Position numbers and translations under genes: made by a program. A stretch of DNA of 64,000 nucleotides from the NCBI GenBank assembly GCA_026724425.1, contig JAIUCV010000578.1:372001-436000 (forward strand), in the 5' to 3' direction. The DNA is from Erythrophleum ivorense (Eukaryota > Streptophyta > Magnoliopsida > Fabales > Fabaceae). Each line of letters begins with the position of its first letter. The stretch's first letter is position 1. The notes under the pieces were generated by a model that worked only from the letters and a program-made list of their open reading frames with translations, was not told the DNA's origin and did no database searches. Positions 10,953 through 22,510 of the stretch are shown here, piece after piece.

Positions 10953-11134
10953 CTAGGGGAAGAAATAAAAATGCAAATGAGCAAGCTAGAAAATGCAAAG
11001 AAAGAGAATGTAGGATATCCAAGGACTTTAAATTCATTAGCAAAATACCACTATCATTCATAAGGTACTGATTGAAATTGCAAAAAGAATTGTCTTAAAC
11101 AAATTAAAACAAAGGAACGACGTGATCATAACAA

Positions 11135-12642
11135 TTACTCTAAAGTTACGACATCGGTGATATCCTCAATTTCCCAGTTATCCAATCTTTCCCCGGAGTC
11201 ATCGACCACGATCCAAGCCTTAATTCCTTGCACGGCGCCGTTGTCAACCATTGAAATGCTCAGGCGATTCATGACCTCTGAAGGACTTGGGAAAGTTTCC
11301 CTAATATGAGGAATTTTCTGCTTCTCTTGGCCTTTGTTCCCCTTTATGTTTGGTTGTACTCTCGGTTGGTCTAGCAATAAAGTGTCATACCCTAATCCTT
11401 GACGCTTAGGATTTTTCAGGAGAGTAATAGGCCGTTCAATTCCTTGCAGCTGTATCCCCAGTCCTTTTCCAGATTGGAACCCATTCCTTTTCAACATTTT
11501 CATCACGATCTGATTAACATTTCCGGTGGTAGGCTTGGGTCCATCCATTTCCAGGCTTTGAAACGGCATTTCCGTTTCTTGTTCAGCAGCTTCGATATAT
11601 GGCAGTGAACTGGGTTTACTCAATATTATTTCCTCTTCTCCCTTAATGGTGATTATCCTTCCTTCATCAACGAATTTGACCCTTTGATGAACAGTCGAAG
11701 GGACAACACGGGCAGAGTGGATCCACGGCCTCCCAAGTAGCATCGTGTAAGATGGATCAATGTCCATTACCTGAAAATCCACTGTAAAGAGCTTTGGTCC
11801 AATTTCCAGAGGCAGGCAGATAGTGTCAATCACCGCTCTTTTAGAACCATTGAATGCTCTGACCACCATATCACTTTTTTCAACGTGTGAGGTCCCTATT
11901 GCTAACTGCTCAAAAGTAATTAATGGCAGAACATTGAGTGCCGACCCTCCATCAATTAAGACCTTCGCGACTACAAAACATTGCATTTCAAAGTTATGTG
12001 CAAGGCCTTAGGTTGGTTAGCAGACGTCCCCACAATTTCTTCTTCGGAGAATGAGATGGCAGAGGTGGTCTTAACGATATTCATCACACTGACGACCTTT
12101 TCTGGGGTAACATCAGGTCACACAAATGCTTCCTCCAGGACTTTTTGCAGAGCCCGGCGATGCACCTCCGAGCTCATAACTAAGGACCACATCGAAATTC
12201 GAGTTGAGGTCTTCTTCAATTGTTCCACTACATTGTATTCACTCTGCTTCATGATCTTTAGGAATTCTTCGTCAGTGCCATCTTCTCTTTCCTCTCTCTG
12301 ATCATTAGTATCAATGCCCTTCCCCTTTAGGCATTGGTCAGCATTTGTAGGGGCATAGACCCTACCACTTCGGGTGACCCTCCTATTTTCAGCTATGTTG
12401 GTGACGGGTTCTCCCTCCGCTTTGGTGATCACCATTTGTTGCGAGGGTAGCTCGATGCTCTCCTTATATCTCCAAGGTACGGCCCGGTCACTTTCATATG
12501 GAAAAGGGGCTGGCATGTTAATAATCACTGGTGATTGTTTTGGAATGAAGGGGACTGTTGTCGAAGAAGACTCGTTGACTGTTAAAGTAATTGTTCTCAA
12601 CTGTTTAGTAGGGATGACAACATCAACATATTTCTCATCTGT
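11135..12642 (-). pseudogene. Ogre-like protease region and gag-pro linker
   Basis: The retroelement aspartic protease shows VLIDGGSALNVLP, with the DGGS/DNGS variant usual for Tat elements, then MLLGRPWIHSARVVPSTVHQ, a signature of this clade. Its open frame is 11135-11986. A G-patch-like stretch follows (KMLKRNGFQSGKGLGIQLQGI). The upstream linker (12118-12600) is basic and low in motifs. Breaks: an in-frame TGA near 12118, a frame change near 11990, and a TAA near 12645. The stop at 11135-11137 before RT may be natural, because Ogre elements carry an intron between protease and RT. Confidence 0.85.
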
Positions 12643-12753
12643 TACACAAATTTATTCTTCAGACTTTCCCACAACCACAACACCTAAGATCATCAATTCT
12701 TTCAATGTCTTCTGGAACTCTACACAGTTCTTGATGTCATGATCTGTATTTTG

Positions 12754-14500
12754 TTAGTGATAATCATAAAATATGACCTGCGGCCCAGTGACGTGCTTTT
12801 TTGATGGCAATTTCAACATATACCCAGCTAATCGGAGGTTGACTACTAGAGTCCTCAAGGGTAACTCAATGGTATCGAGGCTCTTAGAGAATTCTGACTC
12901 ATCTTCGATGGCGTTCACTTGTCGCTCATGACTAGGCAGGGGATTGGTAGCTATTGTTGAATTTTCTCCGGACTTAAGCTGGATGTGATTGGACTCGATC
13001 AAATCCAACACGTTCTTCTTGAAAGTTGTGCAATTCTCAATTGAGTGTCCCGAGACTCCCATATGATACTCACAAGAGACATTGGGGTTATACCAAGTTG
13101 GGTACGGCGGTTGTAATGCCTTCACATACCGTGGCCCTATAAGTTTTGCTTCTAACAATTTCTGGTACAATTCCGCATTAGTTGAGCTAAAATTAGGCCA
13201 CGGATGATTGTCCCTTGGCCGCACATTAACTCCCCTCTCTTGTTGCCTAGGTCCATTCATAACTGGTCTATGTTGATTTTGGCATTCGCCTCCCCTACCA
13301 ATCTGGTAGGACACAGGTTGGTGCTGGAATGGTCTTGTAGGTTGAACGTAGCTTACCTCTCCCTCTTTCTTCTTCATACCTTGACCCTTCCTGAATCCGC
13401 CTTCCATTAAAGGGGATGCGAGCTTTCCGTCCCGAATGTCTGCATCAATTCTCTCCCCAACCTCGATTAAATCAGCAAAGTCGGTAACGTGAGTTCCCAA
13501 CATGATCTTGTAAAACGGATCAGATAGTGTCTGAATAAAATATGAGCAGAATTCGGACCCAATCATCGGAGGCTGAACTTGAGAAGCCATTAATCTCCAT
13601 CTTTGTGCATACTCTTTAAACGACTCAGTTGGCTTTTTACTCATTCTTTTCAACTGCTCCCTAGTTGCGAATTTTGGAATGGTCTAATTGCATATACCAC
13701 AGTAAGGCATACCCAGTCAAACTCTCTGAGAAGAAATTTATCAGGAACTTTTCGTCCCTTGACCAAACAGTCATTTTTGTGCAGTATAACTTAAGGTGAT
13801 AGATTGAGTTGCCAGAGCCATCATACTTGTCGAAGTCGGGAACTTTGAACTTCTTTAGAATGGACACTCCGGGGGTTAAGCACAACTCTTCTATATCCAA
13901 TGACCCCCATGTGGTTGGACCTTGCAAATCACGTAGTTGGTCCCTGACTTCTCCCAATTCTCTTTCCCAGTCTTCCTTGGCATCATTATTTTTTCCTTTG
14001 TCATCCACCGTAGGAATCTGGAAGGTGTATGTGTCATCATATCCAGGGAACTCTTGCATATCCTTTGCCTCATCGTGGAGAAACTGTTTATCAGCCGCCA
14101 TCACAGTAGCCTCTTGTGTACTCTTCTGCTACAACCCAGGACTCGACGCTCGATTAGATTGTGCCTCAGTTATAACCACTCCAGGTGAACTCCCCCCCAC
14201 TTGCACAACAACAAGTGGATGACTAGAGGCACTAGGGGAATTATCTACGCCTTTTCCTTTGAAGGTTTCCATCAACATCTTCATCATTTCGCTCTTTTGA
14301 GCCATCTGGTTCTCCATGGTTGTAAGGCGATTGTTCAGTACGACTGTGTCCTCCTCAGCTCTCTGACTGCCTTCCCTTTGATGTTCCTCCATAAGCCTAG
14401 CTCTTGAACGCGTGTCGTATATCCTAGTGTGACGAGTCTAGTTAGATGGGGCACGTTTCGGAGGCGCAATATTGTCATTCTATATTTGACCTTTTTACTC
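12754..14500 (-). pseudogene. Ogre-like gag, broken
   Basis: Structural (capsid-like) protein of the element. The N-terminal part (14129-about 14500) includes a coiled coil (VVLNNRLTTMENQMAQKSEMM). The centre (13661-14104) has FKVPDFDKYDGSGNSIYHL, typical of the plant gag domain (UBN2/Retrotrans_gag-type). The C-terminal part (12754-13653) has ESFKEYAQRWRLMASQVQP and a zinc-knuckle variant, CEYHMGVSGHSIENC. Defects: a TAG near 14450, another at about 14129, a deletion of roughly 25 codons with frame change near 13655-13665 (after DHSKIRN, before EQLKRM), and TAA at the end of the C-terminal frame. It cannot yield intact Gag. Confidence 0.88.
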
Positions 14501-14805
14501 TTTTCTCTGTAACGAGAAGACAGATTTAGTGATATTGAAAAATACTTCGCTTGTTTTAATATTATCGCCATTAATATATGTATATTTAATTTTAATTTGG
14601 ATTAACCGTTTTGGCATGATTGGCAAAGGAACATCGGGCCCTCTGATGCTTAAAGGATTTTATTAACCCATATAAGAATATCAAAGTTGACACTTGACAC
14701 GAGAGGGAGTTAAAGACCCTACACGCTCAAATCAGAGGGAAAATATGATTCTTGCTTTTCAAGCCACAGTATCAAGGGATACATTACATCAGCATTCTTT
14801 GAAAC

Positions 14806-16782
14806 TTAACAGCTATTGAGGTATTTCAACTCGTTTACAATGTCCTTGCATAACATAAAAAACTCTGTCACTCCCTTTGGTGTACTCAGTGGGTTAGTTA
14901 AACCTTCAGCTGCTCTCAGTGTGCTTGTGAAACTAAGGAGGATCTCATCAGCCAAGAGAATCAATTTTCTGAACCAGGACCGGAACCTTTCTTTTTCTGT
15001 GGCTTGCTCTGCATGGAGTGTCTTCCACGTCTCCATTGTCTCGGCTTGCTGATTAAGTTGCTCGACCAAGTTTTGCACCACTGCAGCATTGTCACTTCTA
15101 ATGAGGGATATTTCATTCATTTTCTGTTCCAATTTCTTTGCCAGCATAGTGAGTTCATGCTTAGTCCCACCAGATTCAAGTTTCTGCATTTGCCTTTCTA
15201 GTGCGTCCTTTTCCTTAAGGACCTTCATCAGCTGCGTCTTACCAATATATATCTTCTTTTCATTTTCGGTCATACGTTGTTGAGCTTCCTTGATCGTATT
15301 TTTCAATCTTGTATTTTCTTCTTTCAGCTTTTTCACCTCGACAGTCCCCCTACTTCCTTTATACCTCTTCACCCTATCGGTCTCTGCTCGCAACACTGCA
15401 CATTCGTTTCTCATTTGGTTCAAACTCCTCAGGCGTTCTTGTCTTTTTTCTTCTAAACTCTTCAATTTTTCCTTTTTCTCTTCGACTTGTCGTGTTAACT
15501 GTTCATCAATCGCATGCAGATCGTTGCCGAGCATGGGATCCTTCGGTCCAAAAGAAGGATTAGCCCCTTTTGTTCTATCCTTCAACCACTCTTGATATTC
15601 TTTAGTTGCAGCTACAATTCGTTTGCCCAGTTCACATTTCCCTTTACATATCACTTGGTTCCACGCATTCTTTATTTTTTGACAAAGTGTCTTAGCTTCT
15701 GGGTCGTTATGATAGAAGTGAACCAGCCACGTTGCCTCTTCAGATGGAATATCTTGCTTGTATGCAAACTGTTGATGAACAATCGATGGATTGTAGTTGA
15801 TGCATCCTCGAGGGCTTATGAGAGGTACATTCAGGAATTCCCCGCAACAGTACACGATTTCTTCGCTTTCCCACCAAGCAAGCTTCCACCAGACTATATT
15901 TTCGTCTAACTGACCAAAGGATTGAGCCCAATCATCGCGAGTCATTCTTGAGGACGACAGAGCAGAACCTTCACGATTAAGGAAATCCCTAACCGGGTGG
16001 TGGATGGTATCATGTCGGTGACCCAATTGATACTTCCTCCCATAAACATGATTGAACACCCAAACTGTGAGGAGTTGTAAGCAACACTTTAATTTTCCTC
16101 CCTTTTCTAGTTGACAAAAACTCAACGTCAAGAGAGTTTCTGCCAAAACGGCGGGCACCGGATTTACGTGGTGGTTTTCCACCATCCATAGGACACTCAC
16201 GGCTGCCAAATCGATTATTCCCACGGCCGATGGAAATAACACCACTCCATATATGGCTAAAGCGAGGACCCTCTTAAAAGTCGCCCAATCTTCCTTTTCA
16301 GCTAAGATCTCCAAACGCCTTTCCACATACTTCCTTGAAAGACCTTCAGTCTGTCCTCTCTGATGAAGTTGGACCTTACTAGGATCTTCCCCTAAAATTT
16401 GAGCCACTGTGCGCTTCGACGGCAAATCTCCGGGATAGTAATAAACTGAAGTATCTTTTTCTATAGGTGCATTCATGAAGCTCCTATATTCCTCTAGAGT
16501 AGGTGTAATCTGGAACGTAGGGAAGGTGAAACACCTTAGTGAGCTATCCCAATACTGGGCCAAGGCAGAAAGTGCTTCTGGCTGGACTGGTATTCGTAGC
16601 AAGTCTAGAATATCCCCATAATCCCTTCAAAAATCTCGGATATGCTTTCCATTCAACTTCCCACTTAAAGCAACTAAACTTTCGACTGATTCAGCTTCCG
16701 CCTTGATTTTAAGCTTCACTCCCGTTGCAACTAAGCCAGTCTGCCTCGGATCTAGATATCGCCTATTGCCCAAAGGTTCCAT
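14806..16782 (-). pseudogene. Ogre ORF1 protein (coiled-coil), one in-frame stop
   Basis: An extra ORF upstream of gag is the hallmark of Ogre elements; its function is unknown. The frame from an ATG at 16780-16782 (MEPLGNRRYLDP...) runs to the stop at 14806. It is interrupted once, by TGA at 16627-16629, before DYGDILDLLRIPVQPEALSA. The N-terminal half shows RCFTFPTFQITPTLEEYRSF and LALAIYGVVLFPSAVGIIDL, the conserved globular domain of these proteins (I believe Pfam DUF7745; not checked). The C-terminal ~220 residues are strongly charged heptad coiled coil (EEKKEKLKSLEEKRQERL onward). Without the stop it would be about 658 residues. The 598-codon part below the stop is fully open, so the break may be recent. 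Confidence 0.88.
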
Positions 16783-18337
16783 TACCAATATTATGCTAAT
16801 CAATCCGGTTAATCGTCCACTGTTTCAAAAATGTTCAAAACTCGTTAGCTGGTGTATTATTATTGTTAACTTGACAACTTGCCAAATCCTCAAGGAATTT
16901 ATTATTCCATAGAGAATAGAGGCGTAAAGATCAATTTAAGAAGGAATAACTCCCTACATAATTGACACCGAGGTGTTCAGCAAGTTAATATAACGATCCA
17001 CTAACAATTATACTATGATTTTGGATGTAATGTTCCGACATGGGAAATGACAGAAAATATTGCGCTCTTTCTTGAAGGGCCTATTGCCCCATGAAAGTAA
17101 AGAGGCAGCAATTAAATTGGGAGAAATATACCTTTTCTACACGATTCGATGCCTTAAAAGATTTAAATCCCTAGTCGAAACGCCACATTCGCATGTTGGA
17201 GATGTAAAACCTACGGGTTTTATAATCATCCAAAATTTTGAACGTACCCACTTTTTTATTGGAAAAATCGTCGTTTCGTGGAGGTTTGTTTTAACAGATT
17301 AGGTATTGTTTATTAGTTTATCTTATCTCTTTTTATTGTATGTTATGAATATGTGAAGAGAATGAATGTATGCTGAATGAGCTCCCTTTTGGGGGACTAA
17401 GGAATGCGATTATGGCCTTTCTGGGGTCGGAGACCCGCCAGGTAAGGGTTGGTTTAGCTAATGCATACTTTCACCATAATCGACGTATGTCCTATTGTGC
17501 AACGACATATCATTAATTATTCCAGTAAATAGCGACAATGTGCCACTTTCCCTATGGATATCATTGGATGCATGAATGGGATATATAAGCGATTGGAAGC
17601 ACCCTCCTTTGTCCTAATATGGATAGATCCTAGGTTGGGAGTATTGGTTCATGGAAGTTCGGCTCTACCTAGTTAGGGAGTATCTATGGCTTGACTATCA
17701 GTGTAAATTTTTATGGTAGATCTATAACCCCTAATTATTGGTTCCTAAATTACCCTCACCGTGAGATGATGATCTTATTATATGAACCCAACCTTGAGAG
17801 GAAAAGAGATTCTACACAAGTCCAATCCATATAACAAGGTACAATTTAGGTGAGGTTTTCATGATAACCTCAGGAAGCACAAGGCTTCACAGAGAAATCA
17901 GTATAAACCTATACTAACCTAGGAACACTCAGACCCGGGTATAGGACCCATAACGTGTGTGAGAATTTTGTGTCCGTGATGTGCGTAAGGAGGGCATTTG
18001 CCTCTTTATCCTATGGACTACCCACCCTCATCTGCTAAGCAGATTGACAGAGTAAAAGACAGAAACAGAATAAGAGACAGAAACACATATATACAAAAAT
18101 AAGAAGTAAGATATAAAAACATAGTCATTTATCCTAAGGTTTTTTCCACATATTGTCTAACCTAACATATACAATGCATGCAACCAAGAAAATAAAGCAT
18201 ATACAGCAAGCATGTGAAAGACATATTATCTACCCTAAACATATAAAGCAAACAACAAATAAAAGGGAGAATAGAAATAAAAGAAGGCCATAATATTTTG
18301 CACAACGAACTTAAATTGGGCTTGACTCTCAAGCATT
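16783..18337 (-). other. 5' leader of the Ogre-like element
   Basis: 1.55 kb between the PBS and ORF1 without a convincing coding frame. A long leader is normal for this lineage. I see no tandem repeat or known RNA motif. Confidence 0.6.
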
Positions 18338-18354
18338 CCTCAGTGGAGTCGCCA
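18338..18354 (-). other. Primer binding site of the Ogre-like element
   Basis: The minus strand reads TGGCGACTCCACTGAGG, three bases inside the 5' LTR edge. It begins TGG as expected for pairing to a tRNA CCA end and is consistent with the tRNA-Arg primer I recall for Ogre elements (primer identity not verified). Confidence 0.7.
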
Positions 18355-18357
18355 AAC

Positions 18358-21300
18358 TGTCACATCCGAAAAATGCGACCGCGTGGCTCGTTGATTCAAA
18401 GAAATTCAAAAAATTTGATTTTCAAATGAAATCGAAAACCGAAATTAAAATTGAAATAAGTATAATAAATAGGGTTCAGGAGTCGCCACCAAAATTTTAA
18501 TTTTTAAAAGGCAAAACCTTGGAAAAGCCTTTTTATTTGAAAAATGGTCTACGAATCAGAAAATGGATCCGGGAGTCGTTTGTGAGTGGGGAAGGTGTTA
18601 GGCACCCCACTACACCCGTTACTAAGAATGGTTACCCTAAGTCAGTTGTACAAAAATAAAAATGACTTTAATTTTATTTCAATTCTCCCTAACAAATCAA
18701 GTGCGAAATAGGAATAAAGAAATTGAAGGAAATAAAGTTAAAAGTAGAAAAGGAAATCAATACTAAAATAAAACGCAAAGAAATTTAATAATTGAAATAA
18801 AAAGGAAAGAAAAGAAATTTAAAGAAAAAATATTTTATTTACAAGGGCAGACTTGACCTATGATGAGAGCCTATGACTTACGTATCCTTCAAGAGGGATC
18901 AAAGTCCACGTAGTTCGATCAATGATTTAATTTGATTGATGTTTTATTTTGTTTGTTTGTTTTTTTTGATTTTTTGTTGTTTATGTTTGATTTTTGTTTG
19001 ATTTTTAATTCTTATTTGATTTTGTTATGTTTTTTAGGTTTTCGAAAGACTAAGAAATTAAAACTTACTTTTCCTTTTAACAAATAAAACGATTTTGAAA
19101 TTGATTGATTGTGTTTTAATTTGCTAAAAGTAAAAATAATTTTATTTTCCATTGTCTTTTCAATTTTTCTCTCTTTTTCATATCATTTTTTTTTTTGCTT
19201 TTCGTTCGATTTTTGTTTTCTATTATTTTTTGTTTTTATTTTTATTTTTTATTTTTTTGTTTTCCTTTTGTTTTCTTGATTTTGGTTCTCTTTTCCCCTT
19301 TTTAATTGTTCTTCTTTTTTTTTTCAATTCTATTTTTGTCTTTATTTTTAGATTGTCTTTTAATTTTTGATTTCTATTTCCTTTTTGTTTTCTTGATTTT
19401 TGATTCATTTCTCTCTCTTTTTTTTTAATTGTCCTTTTCTATTGTTTGTTTTTTGTTTTTTTGTTGTTGTTGTTTTTTTTTAATTTTTGATTTGGTGTTA
19501 TTAATCTTTTTTGTTTTATTGATATTTTGTTTTATTATATTTTTCCTCCCTTTTTCTTATTTTTTTTATTTTGTTTAATTTTTGTCATTATTTTTTTTAC
19601 CTTTTATCTTTAGCATATTTTATTTTCATTTTTAGTTTATTTGGTGTTTCCTTTGAATTTTGTGTCTCTTTGTTTTCTTCTTTTTTTTTTATTTTTTTTT
19701 CTTTTTCCCTTTTCCCTTTTGGTATATATTTTTTATTTCATTTTCATTTTTTTGCCTTTTGATTTTTTTTTTTATTTTTTTCTTAATTTTTCAATTTTTC
19801 TTTCTCTTCACGTTTTGTTCTATTCATTATTATTTCAATTTCATTTTTTTTTATTTTCTATTGTCTATTTTTGCTTTGGTTTTATTTTGTTCAATCTACT
19901 TATTTTTGTTATTATTATTTTTATTTTCCTTTTCCTTTTTTCTCTTTTGCATTCTTTTGAATGGGGCTATTGGGGCCCAAAACCTTTTTGGAATATTTGA
20001 ATAGGGCTAGGAGCCCAAAACTTTTTTTCTTTTGCAATCTTTTGAACGAAGCTATTGGAGCCCAAAAGCATTTTTTTGGAATACTTTTGAATAGGGCTAG
20101 GAGTCCAAAACGTTTTTTTTGGATCTCTTTTGCAATCAAATGAATGGGGCTATTGAAGCCCACAAATACTAAACCTATTCGACCCAAAAGGCATCATGGA
20201 AGCTTATTGCCACACATGGCCTTTTGGTTGGTACCTATGGGCTTGAGGGGATATGGAATCCCACACGGTCATGCTAAGGAAATGAGAAATAAACGAATGA
20301 AATAGCTGAGATTTGTGAAGTGGGTGTTTAGTGTCCAGTGTTCAATATCACTATTAGGCAATGTTTACATAATCCGTACAAAAGAAATAAAAAATAAAAA
20401 ATGAAAAAAAAAATAAGATACATAAATAAATGAATAAATAAAAAGGGGAATAAGACAAAAATGAATAAACAAGGAAAATAAAAGAAAAAAAAATAAAAAA
20501 CATAGGTTACAATTTGATGTTGCAACATGTTGTCTTTTCCCATCGAGGTCCACACAGTCAGCCTCTGGGGTAGCGTGACCAGGCTCCCCATTCCACTCCA
20601 TCAACGCGTTCGTGTTACCAGGGTGGTTAGCACAATCCACAAAATATAATAAAGCAAAAAATAGAAAAAAAAGAAAAATAACAAACATCGCCAGAGCAGA
20701 AATCGGTCAAGGTAGCATCCAATCAATCGTTGCATCACTTCTCTGGTCACTATATTAAAATCCTACCATAAGAACTAACAAATTTTCCAGCACTAACATG
20801 AATCAATAACCATGTTTAAGTGTGGATTAAATTTTGATGAGCAGCCCGAACTTACACACAATTGAACACCAATCAAGAGTTCCAGATTTCAATCTCAACT
20901 ATCTCAAACAGATAATCTAGGGGATTCAACTCACAGAGCATATCACCATTTTTCGCTAAGGCATCAGGGGATGCAGAGACAGGGAGATAAACCAGACCAG
21001 ATGAGGGAGAATAGACGAACTAGGAATCTAAATAATCGAAATCCAGTTAACCACAAACTCATAGCACATTCAAGACCCAGGATATTCATAACAAATCAGC
21101 ATTCAACATCCATTGAATCAGGTTATATTCAGGACACAGAAATCCCTGATTTCAGCACGCACGAATCAGAATTCACACAGGAGTTCGTTGTTTTGGGAAA
21201 GCACAGAAAACATACCTCGGACCCCTTTCAGGCTTCTTTGATGAAATTCTTTTGCGCCAAAGCCCAACTCACACACGGAGGCAATTTGATTCTCTGGTTC

Positions 21301-22382
21301 AGAGCTTCGACCCTTTCCTTCCTTAAATCTCTCCTCTGAATACGCTCCTTCACGATATTCACTCAGCCCTTCCTCGAATCCCCTCTGAAAGATCGACCCC
21401 CTCGCCTCTCCGACTCCCTCGCTCGATTTTTCCTCCTCGGCTAGAAAACCTCCTCAGCGTCTCCCTTCCCTCTGCTTTTATAGACGAGGGCCTCTGGTCC
21501 CCCCATCTCTGTACCCCCTCTGCTCCACCAATTCCAGCGTTTCCACTCGCGACTCCCTCTCGTACGAATCGCGTCACCTCGCCTCTGGAGTGGCCTCGCG
21601 AGGGGACGCCAGAGCAGAGAGAAAAAGGGGGGGGGGACCAGTGAGCCTCTAGGGTTTCCTCTCTTCCCTCCGTTCTTTTCCTTCGGTTTCAAAAATTCTC
21701 GACGCATTAGTGGGTTCGGGTTTAGGGAAGCTGAAGGCCTAATGCATTAGTAGGTTCGGGTTAGGGAAGCTGAAGGCCCAATGCATTAGTGGGTTCGGGT
21801 TAAAGAGGCTGGAGGCCCAGAACTCATGGATGGGCTTATTCTCTTTTAGTTTTTCTCTCTCTTTTTTATTTCAGGCCCAATTTCGGATTAACTTTGGGTT
21901 GAACTCCTTTTTTTTTTTTACAAAATGGGCCTATTCTCTTTTAATTTTCTCTTTCTTTTTTTTTATTTAATTTGTTTTGGATTTTTGTTACTCCCCCCTT
22001 TGATATATATATTTTTTATTTTGGATTAATTGGCATTTACTCTCTTTTTTTTAATTTTAAATTTAAGTCCTTTTTTTTATTATTATCATTTTTTTTAGCT
22101 TATTAAACTAAGAGGATTTTTTTTTGGATTTTTTTCATTTTCATTTTTTTTATTATTTTAACTTTATTATTATTTTTGAGATATACCCGGACAAAATACG
22201 GTGTTTACAGTTGCCCCTCTTTACTTGTTTCTTAAGCAAAGAAATTGAAAATGTAGTTTTTGATATTTTTTTGCATAAGAAATAAGTAAAGATAAGAACA
22301 TGTATTTTGTCTGGGGTACTTTGATTGCTTTCTGACAATATGTAAAAGGAACGAGTGACCCAAGCAAAATATGGTGTTTACA
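18358..22382 (-). repeat. 5' LTR of the Ogre-like element (4025 bp)
   Basis: Direct repeat of 1573-5652. In the first ~305 bp I count ten substitutions against the left copy, eight of them transitions; in ~300 bp around 19950-20260 only two. It lacks about 46 bp present in the left LTR near 4675-4725. The deletion sits between two AACCTCC repeats. This is the copy that would drive transcription of the element. Confidence 0.9.
21475..21482 (-). promoter_or_regulatory. TATA box of the 5' LTR promoter
   Basis: TATAAAAG on the minus strand in GC-rich context (CTATAAAAGCAGAGGG). Transcription would start about 30 bp to the left and run leftward through R/U5 and the internal region. TATA boxes in this context are standard for plant LTR promoters. 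Confidence 0.65.
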
Positions 22383-22387
22383 ACAAT
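22383..22387. repeat. Target site duplication acaat, right copy
   Basis: Exact repeat of 1568-1572, directly after the LTR edge at 22382. Confidence 0.9.
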
Positions 22388-22510
22388 GGAGACGTTTGCA
22401 AGCCGCGTTCAAATGTGCAACGTGGGTTCTGCCATGAACTATCGCATATGGAGACGTTTGCCATCTGAACGTGGGTTCTGCCATGAACTCATGCAACGTC
22501 CCACAGAACA
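22388..22510 (-). repeat. Copia 5' LTR, U3-proximal remainder (with 62-bp internal duplication)
   Basis: Continuation of the LTR interrupted at 1572. It contains two imperfect ~62-bp tandem units beginning ATGGAGACGTTTGC (22386 and 22448), each with AACGTGGGTTCTGCCATGAAC. The proposed end, GAACA at 22510, gives a minus-strand start TGTTCTG and a total LTR of about 436 bp, normal for copia. The other LTR is outside the window, so the end is a guess. Confidence 0.5.

Larger units (their letters stand above)
1573..22382 (-). mobile_element. Full-length Ty3/gypsy LTR retrotransposon, Tat/Ogre lineage (20.8 kb)
   Basis: Two direct ~4-kb LTRs (1573-5652 and 18358-22382), each starting TGTCAC and ending TTTACA on the plus strand, flank a 12.7-kb internal region. 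Reading leftward on the minus strand the order is PBS, leader, ORF1 (a coiled-coil protein ahead of gag), gag, protease, RT, RNase H, a second RNase H, integrase, a 3' UTR with tandem repeats, and a polypurine tract. ORF1 before gag, a second archaeal-type RNase H after the first, and very long LTRs are hallmarks of the Tat clade, closest to Ogre. The 5-bp target duplication shows one intact insertion into a copia LTR. Stops, frameshifts and a gag deletion make it non-autonomous. Confidence 0.92.
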
